A stretch of DNA of 59,021 bases from Planctomycetaceae bacterium (GTDB lineage: Bacteria > Planctomycetota > Planctomycetia > Planctomycetales > Planctomycetaceae). The notes under the pieces are model-generated. The model was not told where the DNA came from, made no database searches, and saw nothing but the letters and a program-made list of their open reading frames with translations. Location: assembly GCA_900299185.1 (NCBI GenBank), contig OMIV01000119.1, positions 1 through 59,021 of the forward strand, in the 5' to 3' direction. The position numbers were made by a program, and so were the translations under genes. Below are positions 34,997 to 44,409 of this stretch, in pieces (the stretch's first letter is position 1; every line of letters begins with the position of its first letter).

Positions 34997-37381
34997 TCAA
35001 GCGGCACGACGTGATCGGCCGCTTGTTGAGACGATGACATCGCTTTCTTCTTGATCATCTTCGTGATGATGTCGATGACGATGCTCTGACTGGTCGCCTT
35101 CAGAAGTCCCTTCTGCGGTCCCTGCCGGATCATCATGCGGATCGTGGCCGTAGCCGTATCCATAGCCGTAGCCATAGCCGTAACCGTAGCCATAGCCGTA
35201 GTAGTCGGCTCCGTGTTCCTGGCTGATGCGATTGACGACCAGGCCCAGCAAGTTGATGTCCATTGCTTTCACGGACTCAACCGCGCGAATCACCATCTTG
35301 CGTTTGTTCTTATCCGGTCGGATTACCATGACCGCACCGTCGACCATGCGCCCGATGATGGCTGGGTCACTCACCGCCAGGATCGGCGGGGCGTCGATCA
35401 GGATCTGGTCGTAGTTTGTTTCCGCCCAAGCGAGCAGTTCCGAGAACCGATCGCTCGACAGCAACTCGGCTGGATTCACCGGACGTGTTCCCGACGCGAT
35501 GACGTCTAAGCCGGGAGTGAAGTCTCTGTAGATGTTGGCTTCGATGCTTTCCATCAGTGGCATGTCATCGCGCAAAACGTGCGACAAACCTTTGGGACCG
35601 CGGATATCCAACATGGTCGACATACCGGGACGACGCATGTCGGCATCGATGAGCAGCGTCTTCTTGCCCGATTGCACATAAGCGATGGCGAGGTTGGCCA
35701 TCACGGTGGTCTTGCCGTCGCTGGGTTCGGAACTTGTCACCATCATGCGCTGAGTAGATCCGTCCGAGAACGTGATCGCAGTTCGCAGAGTTCGGAAGGC
35801 TTCTGTTTCGACACCGTTAGGCTTTACGAGTGTGTGAATCGAATCCAGCCCTGACGTGGCTTCGAGCGGATCCATCTTGCGAACCATGGCGAGCACTGGC
35901 GTGCCCAGCATCAGACGGAGTTCTTCGGGGGATCGGAAGCGGTCATCGAGCATGTCGAGGACATACACCGAAGCCAGTCCGCAGAAGATCGCGAGGCCCG
36001 CAGCAATCAAGATGACCAAGGGAAGTTTGGGAGAAACGGGCACTCGAGCGACCGTTGGATAGCGACTGATCTCGGTGCGAATCTCTGTCTTTCCAACCGC
36101 AGCGACGGCGTTGATCTTGTCGAGAACCATGTCGTAGTTGCGTTCGAGTCGCTTCTTCTCGCTCTCCAAAGTTTGAATTCGCAGCATCGGCTCGTTGGCT
36201 TCTTGGTAGCGTTTCCAAGCCTCTTCGTATTGAGACGCGGCATACAGTTCTCGGGAAATTGCGAGCTGCAACTTCTGTTCGGCCACATGCTGAAGCCGCT
36301 GCGCTAGCTCCTGCGACTGCACCTGAGTCAGCTTCTGCTTGCGAGCTTCCATGTTGTATTGCAGCCAAGTCCTGACGGTCTTGATGTTCTGCTCAAGGTC
36401 GGCGATCTCGGGATGGTTTGGCCCGAGCATGTTGACGCGGTTCTTATAGCTGCCTTCATCCTCGATCAGCTTCTTCATGAAGTACGACTGCACGGCAGCG
36501 TCTTCACCACCCAATCCCAACGTCGAAGCGAGGTATTGCGGTCCGAGCTGATCCAAAGACTGAAGTGCGTACTGCAACAGGTCTTGTCCGGTCGCGATGG
36601 CGTTGGCCAGAGTCTCCCTAAAGGTCTCTTGGTTTCGGCGTTCAGCCTGCGCGGTGCTGTAGTCCTTGAAGAGTGTCTCCAGCATGACCGCTTCCAGATT
36701 CATCTGGACTCCGTTCATTCCCACAAACACGTTCTGTCGCAGTCGCAGTTGAGACAGCTCTTTGTCGGTGTCGTTCAACTGAGTTTCGAGGTCGCGCTGT
36801 TGATCGTTGAGCATCATCAGCGTCGTTTCGGAGCTAGTCCTCGAGCTGAGATTCACGAATTCGCGGTACTCGTCGATGATCGTGTTGACGATTTCTGCTG
36901 CCGCTTGAGGGCTCAAAGAGCGATACCGAATATCGATCAGATTGGTACCGCGTTCGTAGCTGACTCGCGTGTTACGTCGCATCACTTCCGCGCGAGCGTC
37001 TTTGCGCAAGCCTTTGAAGTCGGTGTGGAAGTCTGAGTGCAGTTTGCCGAGAGCCTTGTTGATGACTTCGTGGCTAGTCATCAGTTTGACGTGAGTGGCC
37101 ATGATCTTGGCGACGGCGTCGGTGAGCTGCGAACTGGACCCCGAAGTTCCTTCGGGAGCGATGACATAGACCTGCGCTTCGGAGTCATATTGCCGAGGAG
37201 CAACGGCATAAAAAACACCGCCACCAATCGCGCAAATCACAGCCCACAGAACCATCACACGCTTGCGAACTTTGACCGCGTAAAGAAAGCGGCCAATGGC
37301 GGCAATGGCATTGGTCGGCACCACAGACACTGAGGCGGTGTTGTTCTCCGCTCCAATGGTGAAGTCCTTTTCGGTGCTCAT
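34997..37381 (-). CDS. Exopolysaccharide tyrosine autokinase (Wzc/CpsD-type)
   Basis: 794 residues. The N-terminus has a Wzz-type chain-length domain between two membrane helices (VMVLWAVICAIGGGVFYAVAP near residue 40, and PLVILIAAGLAIFCGLASVYVL), separated by a coiled-coil region. The C-terminal BY-kinase has the Walker A EPSDGKTTVMAN (K557), Walker A' LLIDADMRRPG and Walker B QILIDAPPI. The tail holds a Tyr cluster of alternating Tyr-Gly (10 Tyr), followed by an acidic, His-rich segment. BY-kinases phosphorylate their C-terminal Tyr cluster in trans to control polymer export and length. It sits between the Wza-like and ligase-like genes. Confidence 0.9.
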   Translation of the reverse strand: MSTEKDFTIGAENNTASVSVVPTNAIAAIGRFLYAVKVRKRVMVLWAVICAIGGGVFYAVAPRQYDSEAQVYVIAPEGTSGSSSQLTDAVAKIMATHVKLMTSHEVINKALGKLHSDFHTDFKGLRKDARAEVMRRNTRVSYERGTNLIDIRYRSLSPQAAAEIVNTIIDEYREFVNLSSRTSSETTLMMLNDQQRDLETQLNDTDKELSQLRLRQNVFVGMNGVQMNLEAVMLETLFKDYSTAQAERRNQETFRETLANAIATGQDLLQYALQSLDQLGPQYLASTLGLGGEDAAVQSYFMKKLIEDEGSYKNRVNMLGPNHPEIADLEQNIKTVRTWLQYNMEARKQKLTQVQSQELAQRLQHVAEQKLQLAISRELYAASQYEEAWKRYQEANEPMLRIQTLESEKKRLERNYDMVLDKINAVAAVGKTEIRTEISRYPTVARVPVSPKLPLVILIAAGLAIFCGLASVYVLDMLDDRFRSPEELRLMLGTPVLAMVRKMDPLEATSGLDSIHTLVKPNGVETEAFRTLRTAITFSDGSTQRMMVTSSEPSDGKTTVMANLAIAYVQSGKKTLLIDADMRRPGMSTMLDIRGPKGLSHVLRDDMPLMESIEANIYRDFTPGLDVIASGTRPVNPAELLSSDRFSELLAWAETNYDQILIDAPPILAVSDPAIIGRMVDGAVMVIRPDKNKRKMVIRAVESVKAMDINLLGLVVNRISQEHGADYYGYGYGYGYGYGYGYGYGHDPHDDPAGTAEGTSEGDQSEHRHRHHHEDDQEESDVIVSTSGRSRRAA
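35147..35203. repeat. Tyr-Gly hexanucleotide repeat in the autokinase tail
   Basis: Nine 6-base units (GCCGTA and one- or two-base variants on the plus strand) and one extra codon, read on the minus strand as alternating Tyr-Gly. Synonymous variation between units (TAC/TAT, GGC/GGT/GGA) argues against a very recent slip. Confidence 0.85.
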
Positions 37382-37467
37382 AAAAGTGACGCCTCAGAGA
37401 GTGCGAATAACGTTGAGTCGTTGGGTTGCGACCGTTGGCCCGGCAGCAAGTTGTGGTGTGACGGGAA

Positions 37468-38640
37468 CTACAGCAGCGGTGTTAAGTTGAAGCCGACGCG
37501 GATGATGTTGAGTGCTTCCATGACGACGGTGAGCGGCGAATGCTCCACGGTCACGATATCTCCCGGAGCCAACCTCAGGTTATGGCTGGGGTCATGTTTT
37601 GCTCGAGCGATGCTGCATTGGATGACGCTAGGAGCTCCCGTGTCTCCAGGAGCCTGTCGAATCACGTAGACCTTGTCGGCCACTTGTGTCGAAACCCAAC
37701 CGGCTGATGTCAGAGCATCTAGCAAGTAGAAGTCTTTGCCTTGTGGGAATTCGATAGGGCCCGGCTTACGGACCAAGCCCGAAACCGAGACGTCTTTCAA
37801 GTCGCGTTTCTCAACCATGACGACACCACCATCGCCTACGTAATAGCCATTCGTGCCTTTCGTTGCGGCAGACACGAGGTCGACTCGCACGGATTTCGGA
37901 GCACCTCCACCCGAGGCATAACCAGTCGGAGTAATGACACCAGGCACGCCGCCGCGTGCGATCGATTCATGGTTGCGCTGGCTCATGTCGATCACGTTTT
38001 GGATTTCGACATTGGTGCCGGCGTCTTTTGCCAAGCCACCTGCAGCAACCAAGACAGAAAGTAGGTCGGTGTTATTAGGTGGCAGACTCTTTACACCAGG
38101 CGAATTCACAGCGCCGAGCACTGTGACCGTAATCATGCGTTTGCGCTTTACGCTGACATTTACAGCTGGCGCGCGATAGACGCCGCGTTGCATGCCGGCT
38201 TGAGTGATAAGTGCTTCTGCTTCTTCGGGTGCTTGGCCAGCGACTGGTATCGGGCCGATGCCATACGGGATGTTGATCGTGCCTTGGTTCTCGACGCGGA
38301 GAGACCATTGGTCGCGATGACCAGGTCCTGCGCTGACGGAAACATCGAGCACGTCTCCGACTCCCAGAACCTCATTCGTTGTGCCTGAAGCGACCGCCAA
38401 CTTCGTGAGGTCCAAGGTCTGAGGATTGGACGTAGTCGAGGCATGCAGCGGCGAATTCAGCGGCAAATCATGAGCGGAATAGAAGTTCTTGTTGCCATAC
38501 ATCGTCGCGCAGCCTGTGAGCGACGAGAGCAACAGCAAACATAAGCCGAGCGCATACCGCGAACCGAGCGATCGAGAAGATCGCTGTGACGTATCGCGAG
38601 AGGCAGGCATTGAATTGGCGAAGGAGAGTTTTTCTTCCAT
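37468..38640 (-). CDS. Polysaccharide export lipoprotein (Wza-like, SLBB domains)
   Basis: 390 residues. A lipobox LSSLTGC gives a lipoprotein after the signal peptide (LGLCLLLLSSLTG), so it should be anchored in the outer membrane. The Poly_export domain starts near GVGDVLDVSVSAGPGHRDQWSLRVENQGTINIPYGIGPIPVAGQAPEEAEALI. SLBB-type domains follow (ITVTVLGAVNSPGVKSLPPNNTDLLSVLVAAGGLAKDAG, then VSVSGLVRKPGPIEFPQGKDFYLLDALTSAG). Wza forms the export channel that couples to the Wzc kinase, which is the next gene, 86 bases downstream. It is divergent from fbp. Confidence 0.9.
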   Translation of the reverse strand: MEEKLSFANSMPASRDTSQRSSRSLGSRYALGLCLLLLSSLTGCATMYGNKNFYSAHDLPLNSPLHASTTSNPQTLDLTKLAVASGTTNEVLGVGDVLDVSVSAGPGHRDQWSLRVENQGTINIPYGIGPIPVAGQAPEEAEALITQAGMQRGVYRAPAVNVSVKRKRMITVTVLGAVNSPGVKSLPPNNTDLLSVLVAAGGLAKDAGTNVEIQNVIDMSQRNHESIARGGVPGVITPTGYASGGGAPKSVRVDLVSAATKGTNGYYVGDGGVVMVEKRDLKDVSVSGLVRKPGPIEFPQGKDFYLLDALTSAGWVSTQVADKVYVIRQAPGDTGAPSVIQCSIARAKHDPSHNLRLAPGDIVTVEHSPLTVVMEALNIIRVGFNLTPLL

Positions 38641-39068
38641 GAACCTGAGCTCTACCAGATTCCCTGTGGTGAGCTTGATCGAGGAAGCGGGGATGCTTCC
38701 GAGGGATGGAATAGAGATCCTTGATCAAGCTTGCTCAGCAAACAGGCCGTGGGTGCGCAGGGCGGACCTGCGGCACTTGGCCGAAAAGAGAGGAGCGGAA
38801 CAAGTACGGCACCTCAAAAAATGCGTCAAGATGGATGTCGCGGCGACCGGAGTTCCTCAGTGTTTCATGGTCCGATTTGTGCTCGTTGGGAATGTCGCTC
38901 GTGGATAACGACAAGTCCTCTCTACTTTTCAAGTCACAACAGATCGGCTGTTTCGTGGTCGCATGACATAGCGCGCGAGGCGGCTGGGTCGAGAGGAAAT
39001 GAAAGGGCGGGGGCCTATGCTACGACCAGCCTCACGACCAACTCACATTTCGTTGAAGGATTCGACCG
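38641..39068. other. Divergent intergenic region
   Basis: 428 bases between the exopolysaccharide operon and fbp, so both promoters should lie here. No gene, hairpin terminator or known operator was recognised. Confidence 0.5.
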
Positions 39069-40082
39069 ATGCAACCATCTCTGGGAACGACTGCCGAACA
39101 ACACATTTTGCTCCAACAGCGCGAAAGCTTTCCTGACGCCAGTGGCGAGTTTTCGTGGTTACTGTCGGGCATCACTCTGGCCTGCAAAATCGTTGGCGCT
39201 GCTGTGCGACGTGCTGGGCTGGTCGATGTGCTGGGGGCAACGGGTGACACCAATGTGCAAGGCGAAGTGGTTCAAAAGCTCGACCACTATGCCAACGAAG
39301 CCCTACTGAGCTGTCTTGGTAACCGCGGCAACGTGGGCGTGTTGGCTTCGGAAGAGAACGAGGAACCCGTCGTCGTCATCAAGGATGCCAATCACGGTAA
39401 GTACGTGGTGATCTTCGATCCTTTGGATGGCTCTGGAAACATCGACGTGAATATCAACGTGGGCACGATCTTCTCGATCCTGCGTCGTGATCCGAATTCC
39501 AAAGATCCTCAGGGCGACGTGTTGCAGCCGGGCTACAAGCAGATCGCTGCGGGCTATGTGCTCTACGGGTCGTCGACGATGTTAGTCTACACGACGGGGC
39601 AGGGAGTCAACGGCTTCACGCTGGATCCGTCGATCGGAGCGTTCTTGTTGAGTCATCCCAACATCCGCATGCCCGAACGAGGCAAGCAGTACTCGTTGAA
39701 CGAGTCCAATGCAGAGAGCTTTCCCGAGTACTTCCGACGCTTCTTGTATTGGTTCAAGTCGGGAGCGGATGGTTCGGCTTACACTTCGCGGTATGTAGGT
39801 TCGTTGGTGGCGGACTTTCATCGCACGCTGCTTAAGGGCGGCATCTTCTTGTATCCGCCGACGGCTAAGAATCCGTCTGGCAAGTTGCGACTGATGTACG
39901 AGGCCAATCCGATTGGCTTTGTTGCCGAACAAGCTGGTGGCATTGCGACCGACGGACATCAGCGAATTCTCGATATCAAACCGTCGAGCTTGCATCAGCG
40001 AGTGCCTTTGATGGTCGGCAGTAAGTACGAGATGGAACTGCTGCAACGATTTGCTGAGCAAGACAAGAATCGCGCCGGATAA
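39069..40082 (+). CDS. fbp: Fructose-1,6-bisphosphatase class I
   Basis: 337 residues. FBPase removes the 1-phosphate of fructose-1,6-bisphosphate in gluconeogenesis. Metal-site motifs are visible: LASEENEEP, the core VIFDPLDGSGNIDVN and the later LYPPTAKNPSGKLRLMYEANPIGFVAEQAGGIATDG. Length agrees with class I enzymes. It is cytoplasmic and alone on its strand. A dispersed palindrome lies just downstream. Confidence 0.95.
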   Translation: MQPSLGTTAEQHILLQQRESFPDASGEFSWLLSGITLACKIVGAAVRRAGLVDVLGATGDTNVQGEVVQKLDHYANEALLSCLGNRGNVGVLASEENEEPVVVIKDANHGKYVVIFDPLDGSGNIDVNINVGTIFSILRRDPNSKDPQGDVLQPGYKQIAAGYVLYGSSTMLVYTTGQGVNGFTLDPSIGAFLLSHPNIRMPERGKQYSLNESNAESFPEYFRRFLYWFKSGADGSAYTSRYVGSLVADFHRTLLKGGIFLYPPTAKNPSGKLRLMYEANPIGFVAEQAGGIATDGHQRILDIKPSSLHQRVPLMVGSKYEMELLQRFAEQDKNRAG

Positions 40083-40416
40083 TTCTGCGGCCGTCTGTCG
40101 TGTGCATTTCTAGGCACATCGCAATTCCTTGCGACGCTTGAACTCGCAGCGAATGGAATTTGAAACGCTGAGGACGCGGAGTTCGCAGAGAGAACAGGAG
40201 AGTTCAAGACATGTCTCTCCTCTGCGTTCTTTGCGACCCCAGCGTTTCAACGATCGGCGTTCAGACACGCTCTTGAAGTCGTGCTCGCGCAACAATGTTG
40301 GCCAGGCGGCAGCGGCAAAATTCTTGGTCACGTTTCGTCACGGTTGGTTAAGTATTCGGTAAGCAGAAGTCTGGGCCGGAAGTTTCCGGCGGTGCTTTTC
40401 TCTCCGAGGCGGAATC
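40083..40416. other. Intergenic gap with a dispersed palindrome
   Basis: No gene seen. The palindrome at 40160-40250 fills a quarter of it. The promoter of the following sigma factor probably lies between 40260 and 40416. Confidence 0.5.
40160..40250. repeat. CAGAGGCGC-type dispersed inverted repeat, copy 3
   Basis: The outer arms share TTGAAACGCTG exactly (from 40160, complement ending 40250), then continue imperfectly over about 34 bases with the GACGCGGAG / TCTGCG core. Confidence 0.75.
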
Positions 40417-40938
40417 GTGGACGAACAAACGCGACAAGCGACTCGACAATGGACGCTCGCCATGCCCGTGGTGTCGGCGTTCGTGACGTCGGCTGTTCGT
40501 GATTTCTCGGCACGCGACGACGTGCTGCAAGAGATCGCCATCGCCGTCATCGAAGCCTTTCCGCGCTATGATTCATCGCGGCCGTTTATTGGCTGGGCGT
40601 TGGGGATCGCTCGCAATCAGGTGGGCTTGTATCTGCGACGTCAGCGCCGCGATCGGTTGGTCTTTGATGAATACGTCCTCGTGAATGTCGCTAGCGCGTT
40701 CGAGCAAGTCACGAGCGAAGAGTCGCATCGATTGGACGTGCTCAGCGACTGTCTCAGAAGCCTTGAAGGCCGAGCGAAAGAACTCTGCGCGTTGAGGTAT
40801 CAAGAAGACCTCAAGCCTGCGGCGATTGCCGAACGCATTGGCATGTCGGCGAACTCTGTCGCGAAGGCCCTGCAGCGAATCCGCGATCAACTGCGCGAGT
40901 GCATTGAACGCAAAGCGGCCTGTGAAGGAGTGACATGA
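40417..40938 (+). CDS. ECF-type RNA polymerase sigma factor
   Basis: 173 residues from a GTG start. Region 2 is ARDDVLQEIAIAVIEAFPRYDSSRPFIGWALGIARNQVGLYLRRQRRDR, and region 4 is LCALRYQEDLKPAAIAERIGMSANSVAKALQRIRDQL, an HTH. The build matches the Rhodopirellula-type sigma-70 group, which is numerous in planctomycetes. Its stop overlaps the start of the next gene (ATGA, 40935-40938), which encodes a membrane protein with an anti-sigma-like layout, so the pair should act together. Confidence 0.9.
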   Translation: MDEQTRQATRQWTLAMPVVSAFVTSAVRDFSARDDVLQEIAIAVIEAFPRYDSSRPFIGWALGIARNQVGLYLRRQRRDRLVFDEYVLVNVASAFEQVTSEESHRLDVLSDCLRSLEGRAKELCALRYQEDLKPAAIAERIGMSANSVAKALQRIRDQLRECIERKAACEGVT

Positions 40939-41993
40939 TGAGCCTCGATCCTCAGTCTCTCATCAATGGCTATCTGGATGAAACGCTGTCACCAGAAGAG
41001 CACGCCGCGCTGCAAGAATGGCTACAGGCCGCGCCCGAGAATGCGCGTCACTTTGCCGCTGCGTCGTTGTTGCACGACCGCTTGCGAACGGAATTCAGCG
41101 TGCTCAATCACATCGGAGACGACGACAGAGATGACCTGTCTTTGCCGCTGACGATGGATTCAAAGTCGCAAGCGGACGCGGCTTTTCAGCCGTCGAAGAC
41201 AGCGCCGAAGGTTCGTTCGTACCGGCTCGTCATGATGTCGCTGACAACGGCGATGCTGTTGGTTGTCGCTGTTATCTGGAAGGGTTTTGGAGTCACTCCG
41301 GCTGCGGCAGCAACGACTGAAATCAATCGCATCATCGCAGCGACAACTCACGCTCCCGATCAGACCTATCACATCGCAGTCGAAGAGACCGGTGCGATCT
41401 CGTCGCGTGAGTTGGGCGACGATGCTCCCGAACGACAGCGACCGCCGAAGCCGCCGCTCACCGACGCCACGTTGCATGTTCGAGCTGGCGGGCAGTTCGT
41501 CTTGATTCGCCAAACGAATGACGGACGACGCTTCACGACGGGCAGCAATGGCCGCGAGAGCTGGGCGATCAAGCCGGATGGTTCGGTGCGTGTTAGTTCG
41601 GACCTCAACGAGTTCAACCGCGATGTGCCCGGTCACGAACACTCGATGCCGCTGATTCACATCGAAGACGGACTCGGTCGATTGCTCGAAGCCTACGAAG
41701 TCCGACTGCTGCCAATTGAAACCGCTGACGACGCGGCGGCAGAGTCCGTGATTGCTAGCTCCGAGGCTACTCGGCTGATCGTGGCTGTGAAGAAGCGGCA
41801 GTACCGAGGTCCGAAACGCGTCGAGATCAGTTACTCGGTGAAGAGTGGTTTGATTCAGCAGATGCGCTTCATCGAAATGCCTTACGGCCCCGAGCGTCTG
41901 ACGCTCCGCATGACCTTGCAGTCACAACGGCCGTTAGGAGAACGCTTCTTCGAGCCGACCTCGCATGCGGAGCCAAGCAAGGCGATGGAATGA
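40935..41993 (+). CDS. Anti-sigma-like membrane protein
   Basis: 352 residues. The N-terminus LINGYLDETLSPEEHAALQEWLQAAPENARHFAAASLLHDRL resembles the helical, zinc-free anti-sigma domain found in proteins paired with planctomycete ECF factors. A single membrane helix (LVMMSLTTAMLLVVAVIW, about residues 99-116) puts the rest outside. The outer domain of about 220 residues is beta-rich and not recognised. It begins inside the stop codon of the sigma gene (4-base overlap), which supports a regulator-partner role. There is no catalytic motif visible. Confidence 0.75.
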   Translation: MMSLDPQSLINGYLDETLSPEEHAALQEWLQAAPENARHFAAASLLHDRLRTEFSVLNHIGDDDRDDLSLPLTMDSKSQADAAFQPSKTAPKVRSYRLVMMSLTTAMLLVVAVIWKGFGVTPAAAATTEINRIIAATTHAPDQTYHIAVEETGAISSRELGDDAPERQRPPKPPLTDATLHVRAGGQFVLIRQTNDGRRFTTGSNGRESWAIKPDGSVRVSSDLNEFNRDVPGHEHSMPLIHIEDGLGRLLEAYEVRLLPIETADDAAAESVIASSEATRLIVAVKKRQYRGPKRVEISYSVKSGLIQQMRFIEMPYGPERLTLRMTLQSQRPLGERFFEPTSHAEPSKAME

Positions 41994-42070
41994 TTGAGCA
42001 TCGACCACGGCGAGAGTCAGAAGTTATGGTCCCCGCTACCGACTGCTGTTGTTGAAGAGAGACATCAAAG

Positions 42071-42325
42071 ATGCTGACTACTCGAGAACTTCTCGACGAT
42101 TTTCATCGCTATGCAACGTCGATCCTAGGCCAAGAAGCTGACGAACCAACGCTCGACGAACTCTACGACGCTTGGCGATTTGAGCATCTCAACTCGCAAG
42201 ACTTGGAAGAGAACTTGTCGGCCGTCAGAGCCTCTCTTGCGGACTTCGAGAACGGTGAGAAGGGGACTCCCGCGGGGGTTCATTCTCAGCAACTCAGGCG
42301 CGAGTTTGGGATCACCACCGAATGA
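42071..42325 (+). CDS. Putative antitoxin of a ParE/RelE-type module
   Basis: 84 residues, acidic, with a helical N-terminus (TTRELLDDFHRYATSILGQ) and a short C-terminal tail. It overlaps the next gene by 4 bases (ATGA at 42322), the usual tight coupling of type II antitoxin and toxin. No clear ribbon-helix-helix or HTH motif was recognised, so its identity rests on the partner and the overlap. Confidence 0.65.
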   Translation: MLTTRELLDDFHRYATSILGQEADEPTLDELYDAWRFEHLNSQDLEENLSAVRASLADFENGEKGTPAGVHSQQLRREFGITTE

Positions 42326-42645
42326 GCTTCTCGATACGAGAACTTCCGAAAGCTCAAAGTGACGTTCGCGCCATTTTCCTGTGGTTGCGCGACCGGTCAC
42401 CGATCGGGGCTGAATCTTGGCTTGTCGCCTACGACTCCATGTTGAAGCGATTGGAGTATCACGCGAGCGCTTGTGCTCGAGCTCCCGAGGCACGTGCTTG
42501 CGAGCGCGATATCCGTCAAACGTTTTTTCGCACGAAGCACGGTCAGCCTTATCGAGCGCTCTTTCTGGTTGAGGACCAAACGGCCTACATCCTTCGTGTC
42601 CGAGGTCCTGGTCAACCACCCGTTCGGCCCAGCGAGGTGCCATGA
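42322..42645 (+). CDS. ParE/RelE-family toxin
   Basis: 107 residues. The opening SIRELPKAQSDVRAIFLWLRDRSPIGAESWLVAYDSMLKRLE is the ParE/RelE helix pair. The end has the paired strands RTKHGQPYRALFLVEDQTAYILRVRGPGQP. ParE proteins poison gyrase and RelE proteins cut mRNA; which one applies here is not shown. It is in a stable position between the anti-sigma-like gene and the sulfatase. Confidence 0.8.
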   Translation: MSFSIRELPKAQSDVRAIFLWLRDRSPIGAESWLVAYDSMLKRLEYHASACARAPEARACERDIRQTFFRTKHGQPYRALFLVEDQTAYILRVRGPGQPPVRPSEVP

Positions 42646-42745
42646 GCGGCTCATTGCTTTTCATGCACAATTCGGTGTCATGAATCGCCCCTGACGGATA
42701 ACTCTTGATGCCTCAATTGATCCTCGTTTGATAGGCAAAGTCATC

Positions 42746-44251
42746 ATGCAAAAGTGGCTTACTGTTTTGCTGTCAGTGGTCAGCGTCTTACTTCTCAATA
42801 CCGACGCTTGGACTGCCGATGCGCAGCGACCGCCGAACTTTGTGGTCATCCTCATGGATGACATGGGCTGGCGCGATGTTGGCTTCATGGGCAATTCGTT
42901 TATTGAGACTCCAAACATCGATCGGCTCGCGAAGAGCGGATTGGTTTTCACTCAGGCTTATTCGAGTGCTCCCAACTGCGCGCCGACTCGCGCGTGCTTG
43001 ATGTCGGGCCAGTACACGCCTCGGCATGGGATCTACACCGTCGTTGATCCACGTCAGCCACCTGGCTCGCCGTGGCACAAGCTCACTGCTGCCGAGAGCA
43101 AGTCCGAACTCGACACCAACATCGTCACGATCGCTGAAGCGCTTGGGCAGTCTGATAAGTCGCCATACGCGACAGCGTTCTTCGGGATGTGGAACCTTGG
43201 CCGAGGTCGCACGGGTCCGGTGACTCCGGGCGGGCAGGGCTTTCAGAAGGTTGTCTTTCCCGAGAACCTGGGCTTCGACAAAGACGCCTACTTCGATGAC
43301 GACAAGAACTATCTCAGCGATCGTCTGACGGACGAGGTGCTGAAGTTCGTCGACGATAATCGAGACCGACCGTTCTTCGTGTACTTGCCCGATCATGCCG
43401 TTCACGCGCCGTTCGATCCCAAGCCCGAGCTGTTGAAGAAGTACCGAGACAAAGCTGCCAAGAGCAAAGATCGTCGAGATGATCCGGCTTGTGCCGCGAC
43501 GGTCGAAGCGGTCGATCAGAACGTCGGTCGAATCGTTGAGCATCTCGCCAAGCTGAAGCTCACCGACAACACGGTCGTGATCTTTACGTCGGACAACGGG
43601 GGCACTCAGCAATACACGCCGCCGCTACGAGGTGGCAAAGGTGAGCTTTATGAAGGTGGCATTCGAGTTCCCCTGGTGATCTCGGGGCCGGGTGTGAAGA
43701 AGCCGGGCAGCAAGACGGAAGTGCCGGTTTCGAGCATCGATCTCTATCCGACTTTGCTTGAACTCGCCGGCATCCAGCCTCCCAGCAATCAAGTGCAAGA
43801 TGGAGTCAGCCTCGCTCCGCTGATGAATGGCACCACGACGTTAAAGCGGCCGCGACTCTTCTGGCACTTCCCTTGTTATGTCGGAAAATCCACACCCGCG
43901 AGTGCCGTTCGCGATGGCGACTTCAAACTGATTGAGTTCTTCGAAGAGGGCGGCCATGTCGAACTCTACAACTTGAAGGCCGACCCTAACGAAGAACGAA
44001 ACCTCGCGAGTTCGATGCCCGACAAAGCCAACGCACTCACGCGAACTCTGCGTGCCTGGCAAAAGGAAACCGGAGCTTTGCTGCCGCCCGGTCCTAATCC
44101 CAAGTACGACCCACAAGCTGAGCGACCACGAGGCAATCAAGGTGGTAATCAGGGCGGCAAGCCCAATGGCAACGAGCCCGGCAAAGGCCAGCCTGGAAAG
44201 GGGCAACCGGGAAAGAACAAAGGCAAGAACAAAGACAGCAAGTCGAATTGA
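42746..44251 (+). CDS. Secreted sulfatase (type I, Cys-type)
   Basis: About 501 residues. A signal peptide (MQKWLTVLLSVVSVLLLNTDAWTA) precedes the sulfatase fold: FVVILMDDMGWRDVGFMG (metal-binding Asp pair), then the modification motif C78-A-P-T-R in SAPNCAPTRACLMSGQYTPRHG, whose Cys becomes formylglycine. Later motifs are FVYLPDHAVHAPFDP and VIFTSDNGGTQ, and an arylsulfatase-type tail. It removes sulfate esters, probably from algal polysaccharides; the substrate is unknown. The last 40 residues are a Gly/Asn/Lys/Pro-rich tail (GKGQPGKGQPGKNKGKNK) that could bind polyanions. The start is the ATG at 42746, since a TTG at 42728 would only add six residues before the signal peptide. Confidence 0.9.
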   Translation: MQKWLTVLLSVVSVLLLNTDAWTADAQRPPNFVVILMDDMGWRDVGFMGNSFIETPNIDRLAKSGLVFTQAYSSAPNCAPTRACLMSGQYTPRHGIYTVVDPRQPPGSPWHKLTAAESKSELDTNIVTIAEALGQSDKSPYATAFFGMWNLGRGRTGPVTPGGQGFQKVVFPENLGFDKDAYFDDDKNYLSDRLTDEVLKFVDDNRDRPFFVYLPDHAVHAPFDPKPELLKKYRDKAAKSKDRRDDPACAATVEAVDQNVGRIVEHLAKLKLTDNTVVIFTSDNGGTQQYTPPLRGGKGELYEGGIRVPLVISGPGVKKPGSKTEVPVSSIDLYPTLLELAGIQPPSNQVQDGVSLAPLMNGTTTLKRPRLFWHFPCYVGKSTPASAVRDGDFKLIEFFEEGGHVELYNLKADPNEERNLASSMPDKANALTRTLRAWQKETGALLPPGPNPKYDPQAERPRGNQGGNQGGKPNGNEPGKGQPGKGQPGKNKGKNKDSKSN

Positions 44252-44409
44252 GATCAGCTTTGAATGATCTCGTCGCTGTTCGATGTTCCGGTTGCTTGAG
44301 CCGTTGCCTCTGCTGCTGCCAATTGTCACCACCATGACATCGGTCGTGCTGTGGTGTGATCTCGGTCTATCGTCGTTGGCCATGCCTACGATTTGTGAAA
44401 GGCGTTGCG

